From positions 1 to 64,000 of the forward strand of contig CAYNTK010000008.1 of NCBI GenBank assembly GCA_964400285.1: a DNA stretch of 64,000 nucleotides. The letters are read 5' to 3'. The notes under the pieces were generated by a model. The model was not told the DNA's origin. It did not search any database and was given only the letters and a program-made list of their open reading frames with translations. Of the stretch, positions 60,616 through 64,000 are shown piece after piece. The DNA is from FEN-1279 sp964400285 (GTDB taxonomy: Bacteria > Bacteroidota > Ignavibacteria > Tepidaquicellales > Tepidaquicellaceae). Numbering within the stretch: the first letter of the stretch is position 1; the number at the start of each line of letters is the position of its first letter. The translations under genes and the position numbers were made by a program.

Positions 60616-62013
60616 ATGAGAGAATATAAACTACAAATTCTGTTATTTTTGCTTTTGGCATTTACCTTTTCTACTTTTGCTCAATCTCCAACAAGTTTGC
60701 ATATGACTAGAAAAGGTAAAACTTATTTTTATCTTGCTTCTAATGGGGGATTTGAAACAATTACCAACATTCCTATGTCAGCACTGAGATGTCTAAGATG
60801 TCATCCCGGTAAATTAGCAGATAATACCCCAATTGATACAGCAACTTATCAGTCGTCTTGTGCCGACTGTCATAATTTTGCTATTGGAAATTCAGTACCG
60901 GATACGATTTGCTTAAGATGTCATTCCAGACAAAAAGTTGAAAGAACATTCTATACTGATAAGCATAGAAGTGCTGGGTTTACTTGTATTACCTGTCATC
61001 CAAAACAAGAGTTACACGCAGATGGAACGCCTTTCAATACGATGTTTGATACTACTATGAGTAAAACTTGTCAATCGACTGGATGCCATGCTAATCTTCC
61101 TGTAACACCTGCAGATTCTTTAGCACATGCTATTCACACTGCAACTATGGATTGTGCAGCTTGCCATATTAGGTCACAAGTTACGTGTTATAACTGTCAT
61201 TTTGATACAGAAATCTGGCAGGGGATGCGTGGCTTCAAACGTCCAATTGGTCAGTTAAGAGGATTTGTAATGCTTGGTAGACATACAAAAACTGGTAAGA
61301 TTGGGCTTGTTAATTATCAATCCCTTGTTTATCAGGGTAATAAATCCTTTATAGGATACGGTCCATATTATGCTCATACTATTATGCCAAAGGATTCTAC
61401 AAGAACTTGTGGTGGATGCCATAACAACGCTGCAATTCAAGAATATAACAGCACAGGTCAAATTGTTGTGGCAAGATGGGATTCCACATTAACTCCAAAA
61501 ACCATTGTTCATAAACAAGGAGTAATTCCAATTCCACCAAATTATCAAACTGCTTTTATATATGATTTTGCAAATTACATTGGCAGACTTGATACAACTT
61601 ATACAAATCCTGCTCAATGGCAATTTATGAAGCGTGGTTTGGATGGTCAACAAATGCTAAGCATTTATGTCCAACCTCTTACTGCTGCTCAAATGACTAA
61701 ACTCGGCTCGACTATAGGAATAGAACCAATAAATTCGACAATTCCAGATAAATTTAATTTGTATCAAAATTATCCTAATCCTTTTAATCCTAAAACTAAT
61801 ATTAAGTTCAATATTTCAAAAACAACTAATGTGACATTAAATGTTTATAATATGCTTGGTGTTTTAGTAAAAACGTTAGTTGAAAACGAGAAACTTAATG
61901 CTGGTGAATATGAAGTCGAATTCGACGGTTCGAATCTTGCAAGTGGTGTTTATTTCTATAGAATACAATCGTCTGATTTCAATCAAACAATGAAAATGAT
62001 GCTTGTAAAATAA
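60616..62013 (+). CDS. Multihaem cytochrome c with T9SS sorting domain
   Basis: A 465-aa exported protein with signal peptide (LLFLLLAFTFSTFAQ). Eight haem-binding sites lie at about residues 59, 82, 99, 124, 152, 180, 191 and 265; seven are CxxCH and one (CQSTGCH, 152) is CX4CH. A C-terminal type A T9SS sorting domain follows (about 382-465, FNLYQNYPNPFNPKTNIKFNI and GVYFYRIQSSDFNQTMKMMLVK). It is therefore likely shown on the cell surface and used for electron transfer. A good AACGGAGGA site precedes the start, and the gene is flanked by terminators on both sides. Confidence 0.9.
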   Translation: MREYKLQILLFLLLAFTFSTFAQSPTSLHMTRKGKTYFYLASNGGFETITNIPMSALRCLRCHPGKLADNTPIDTATYQSSCADCHNFAIGNSVPDTICLRCHSRQKVERTFYTDKHRSAGFTCITCHPKQELHADGTPFNTMFDTTMSKTCQSTGCHANLPVTPADSLAHAIHTATMDCAACHIRSQVTCYNCHFDTEIWQGMRGFKRPIGQLRGFVMLGRHTKTGKIGLVNYQSLVYQGNKSFIGYGPYYAHTIMPKDSTRTCGGCHNNAAIQEYNSTGQIVVARWDSTLTPKTIVHKQGVIPIPPNYQTAFIYDFANYIGRLDTTYTNPAQWQFMKRGLDGQQMLSIYVQPLTAAQMTKLGSTIGIEPINSTIPDKFNLYQNYPNPFNPKTNIKFNISKTTNVTLNVYNMLGVLVKTLVENEKLNAGEYEVEFDGSNLASGVYFYRIQSSDFNQTMKMMLVK

Positions 62014-62041
62014 CAGAATTGAAATATTAAAGACACTAAAT

Positions 62042-62066
62042 AAAAGGGAGCTAAGCTCCCTTTTTT
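62042..62066. terminator. Terminator after the cytochrome gene
   Basis: A 10-bp stem AAAAGGGAGC/GCTCCCTTTT (62042-62051, 62055-62064), 3-nt loop and T run. It lies between the cytochrome gene and the convergent kinase-like gene. Its stem resembles that of the terminator at 60408. Confidence 0.85.
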
Positions 62067-62089
62067 ATTTTATATAATACAGATTAATT

Positions 62090-62809
62090 TTATTTATTAT
62101 AATTTTCCCAGAGTTTCGTGAAGACCTCGTCCAGTGCGGGACCAAGAAGAGTGGGGTCATCGGTTTTAGAAGGCATATTTTCAAAAATTACATAAGGAAC
62201 ATCGATACCATTTATATTAATATGAGTAGTTGTTCCTTCTATCACTTCATGGAAGTCAACTTCTTTATACATTTTTTCGAGTTTGGCATCAGGTAGTCCG
62301 TGCTCAAGAATGCTATCAGGTTTATCTGGATTAAATCTCTTTCTATTTTTTCTAAGTGATTCTTCGAAAGGAACATTAACATAAAGAATTGCAGCACCTT
62401 TCAGTAATTCTTGTGACAAATGTTTAAATGCTTCCTTATATCCGCCATGCTCTGTCCCACGGGAGAATTCTATTAAGTAAGTAATTTCATTTTCTTTCCC
62501 TTTATCATCTCGGACGTGTTTAGCATAGTCGAGAGAAATTCTTTCTATTAATAAATGCCAGAGATATTCTTCTTTAAAATATCCATCTGAAGTTGAATGA
62601 AGTCTCGGTTGCCCAAATTTTTTTTCAAGAATGTCATCTTCCTCAAACCATGTCCAAAGCATTGGAAAATCATCTATATCTGTGATTTTGCCAAGATGAA
62701 ATCTATTCCTTCTTTCTTCAAGCCCAAGATTTTTTACATAATGTATAATTTCGGATTTACCTGAAGCGGGCCTGCCAAGCAAAATAATTTTTTCGAATAT
62801 TTCTTTCAT
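62090..62809 (-). CDS. P-loop kinase-like protein
   Basis: A 239-aa protein with P-loop LLGRPASGKSE near residue 9 and the body of a nucleoside/nucleotide kinase-like NTPase: YLIEFSRGTEHGGYKEAF and AAILYVNVPFEESLRKNRKRFNPDKPDSILEHGLPD, the latter like a lid with arginines. I chose ATG 62809 since it puts the P-loop near the N-terminus; an upstream in-frame start at 62851 would add 14 residues without pattern. The substrate is not known. It is divergent from kgd. Confidence 0.72.
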   Translation of the reverse strand: MKEIFEKIILLGRPASGKSEIIHYVKNLGLEERRNRFHLGKITDIDDFPMLWTWFEEDDILEKKFGQPRLHSTSDGYFKEEYLWHLLIERISLDYAKHVRDDKGKENEITYLIEFSRGTEHGGYKEAFKHLSQELLKGAAILYVNVPFEESLRKNRKRFNPDKPDSILEHGLPDAKLEKMYKEVDFHEVIEGTTTHININGIDVPYVIFENMPSKTDDPTLLGPALDEVFTKLWENYNK

Positions 62810-62956
62810 ATAATTTCTTTTAAATGATTTGTAAATTGGTGTAAAATACAAATAAAAAGGTTTTCATTCAATTGAGTATGTATAAATTTAAAAAATAAAA
62901 ATCGAATTTTTAAAGCAGAAAAATCGTTTTCATTTATGTATAAATAAATAATAATT

Positions 62957-64000
62957 ATGAACATAGAGGATTTAACTAAAGAGCAAAAAGAAAAAATATC
63001 CGAATTTGGAGTTAACACTTGGTATGTTTTAGAACTTTTAAATGAATATGAAAATGCCCCCGATTCTGTGAGCGATTACTGGCAAAAATTTTTTGAATCT
63101 ATTGAGATAAATATTTCTAAATCTAAAAAACAGATTAGTGGTAAAGAAAAAGATATTAAAAAATCTAAACAAAAAAGTATAACCAATAAAAAAGATATCG
63201 AAGAATCTGTCCCGATTAGAGGAGCTGGTGTTAAGATTATAGAGAATATGGATAATAGTTTAACGATTCCTGTTGCAACCTCACTTAGAACTATTCCCGT
63301 TAAAGTTCTTGAAGAGAACAGAAGAATAATAAATAATTATCTAAATAAAGCAGATAAGGGTAAAGTCTCTTATACTCATTTAGTTGGTTGGGCTATCGTT
63401 AAAGCTCTCGAAGAAATACCCGTTTTAAATTATGCATTTGGTTTGCTTGATGGTGAACCGCAAGTAATTAAAAGAAAAGATGTTAACATTGGACTTGCAA
63501 TTGATTTAATAAAGAAAGATGGAAGCCGCTCACTAATAGTTCCAAATATTAAAAAAGCGAACGAACTAAACTTTGAAGAATTTTTCTTTGCTTATAATGA
63601 TATAATTAACAGAGCAAGAATTAATAAAATTGAAGTTTCTGATTTTCAAGATACTACAATATCATTAACAAACCCTGGTACGATTGGAACAGTATCCTCT
63701 AATCCACGTTTGATGGTAGGGCAGGGTGCTATCATTGCTACAGGTAGTATAGATTTCCCTTCAGGGTTTCAAGGTGTTACAAAAGAAGTTATATCAAAAC
63801 TCGGAATCAGCAAGATTATGAATGTCACAAGCACTTATGACCACAGAATTATACAAGGTGCTGAATCTGGATTATTTTTAAAGAAGTTACACGAGTTGTT
63901 GATTGGGGAACAAAATTTCTACGAAAATATTTTTCAAGATTTAAAAATTCCAACAAGACCTGTTCATTGGATACCAGATAATAACCCCGAAGATTTCAGT
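62957..64000 (+). CDS. kgd: Multifunctional 2-oxoglutarate decarboxylase/dehydrogenase (E2-E1 fusion), 3' truncated by the window
   Basis: The frame starts at ATG 62957 and runs open to the last base (348 codons). The first 45 residues (WYVLELLNEYENAPDSVSDYWQKFFE) are the E1-type N-terminal segment that docks in the complex. From about residue 95 an E2 acyltransferase catalytic domain follows with PVATSLRTIPVKVLEENRRIIN, TISLTNPGTIGTVSSNPRLMVGQGAIIATG and the active-site motif TSTYDHRIIQGAESG. This arrangement, E2 domain ahead of E1, is that of Kgd/SucA-like multifunctional proteins first described in mycobacteria. The ThDP-binding E1 part must lie beyond the window. Confidence 0.9.
   Translation, partial: MNIEDLTKEQKEKISEFGVNTWYVLELLNEYENAPDSVSDYWQKFFESIEINISKSKKQISGKEKDIKKSKQKSITNKKDIEESVPIRGAGVKIIENMDNSLTIPVATSLRTIPVKVLEENRRIINNYLNKADKGKVSYTHLVGWAIVKALEEIPVLNYAFGLLDGEPQVIKRKDVNIGLAIDLIKKDGSRSLIVPNIKKANELNFEEFFFAYNDIINRARINKIEVSDFQDTTISLTNPGTIGTVSSNPRLMVGQGAIIATGSIDFPSGFQGVTKEVISKLGISKIMNVTSTYDHRIIQGAESGLFLKKLHELLIGEQNFYENIFQDLKIPTRPVHWIPDNNPEDFS

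Overview
The window is about 64 kb of a very AT-rich genome from a Gram-negative (diderm) bacterium of the Bacteroidota/Ignavibacteriota-Kapabacteria (FCB) kind. The reasons are lipid A and heptosyltransferase genes, a type IX secretion C-terminal sorting domain with the 'YPNPFNP' signature on a multihaem cytochrome, DUF4292 and DUF2723 families, a TAnnTTTG-type promoter and weak Shine-Dalgarno use. The genus cannot be named from the sequence alone.

Host part 1 (1-17480): a frameshifted Kdo2-lipid A acyltransferase gene and a heptosyltransferase on the plus strand, then a long minus-strand series holding gh2-like, smc, a HAD phosphatase, an ICMT-like methyltransferase, an outer-membrane barrel, lpxB, lpxK, a DUF4292 lipoprotein, an EnvC-like factor, GT2, ribD and ribE. 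Most of these genes touch or overlap. The theme is envelope and lipid A construction, riboflavin synthesis and chromosome organisation.

Integrated element (17681-34495): a 16.8-kb element sits in the 3' part of a tRNA-Arg(TCT) gene. It is bounded by a perfect 44-bp direct repeat and carries a tyrosine recombinase beside the intact tRNA. The left end has a lysogeny switch: a Cro/CI-like pair with two matching ATAAGT-N9-ACTTAT operators, one lying inside a good rightward promoter. Then come small early genes, an SSB and a rolling-circle (HUH) Rep. Next is a lysis set (zinc amidase, coiled-coil membrane protein), a Cys-His-Asp transglutaminase-like protein, and a block of small proteins, many ending in a single C-terminal membrane segment. 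The block also has a basic membrane protein, three small beta-rich capsid candidates and a membrane-anchored lytic transglycosylase. No terminase, portal, tail, packaging ATPase, relaxase or T4SS gene is visible. I read it as a temperate, tailless, probably membrane-containing phage with rolling-circle replication, unlike any element I can name. This is the most notable part of the window.

Host part 2 (34500-64000): pentapeptide-repeat protein; tig-clpP; a surface-polymer/membrane group (DUF2723, GT2-methyltransferase fusion, YfhO-like, GT9); a minus-strand series of clpB (C-terminal half only), ParB-like, lolE, lolD, pstB, phoU and a TonB-receptor-like protein; lineage-specific secreted proteins; def-fmt; an EF-G-2 type GTPase; an eight-haem cytochrome with a T9SS signal; a P-loop kinase-like protein; and the start of a fused E2-E1 2-oxoglutarate decarboxylase (kgd) running off the right edge.

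Oddities outside the element are the lpxL frameshift in a T tract, a GH2 protein lacking both catalytic glutamates, a half-length ClpB and a 7-bp tandem repeat inside fmt.
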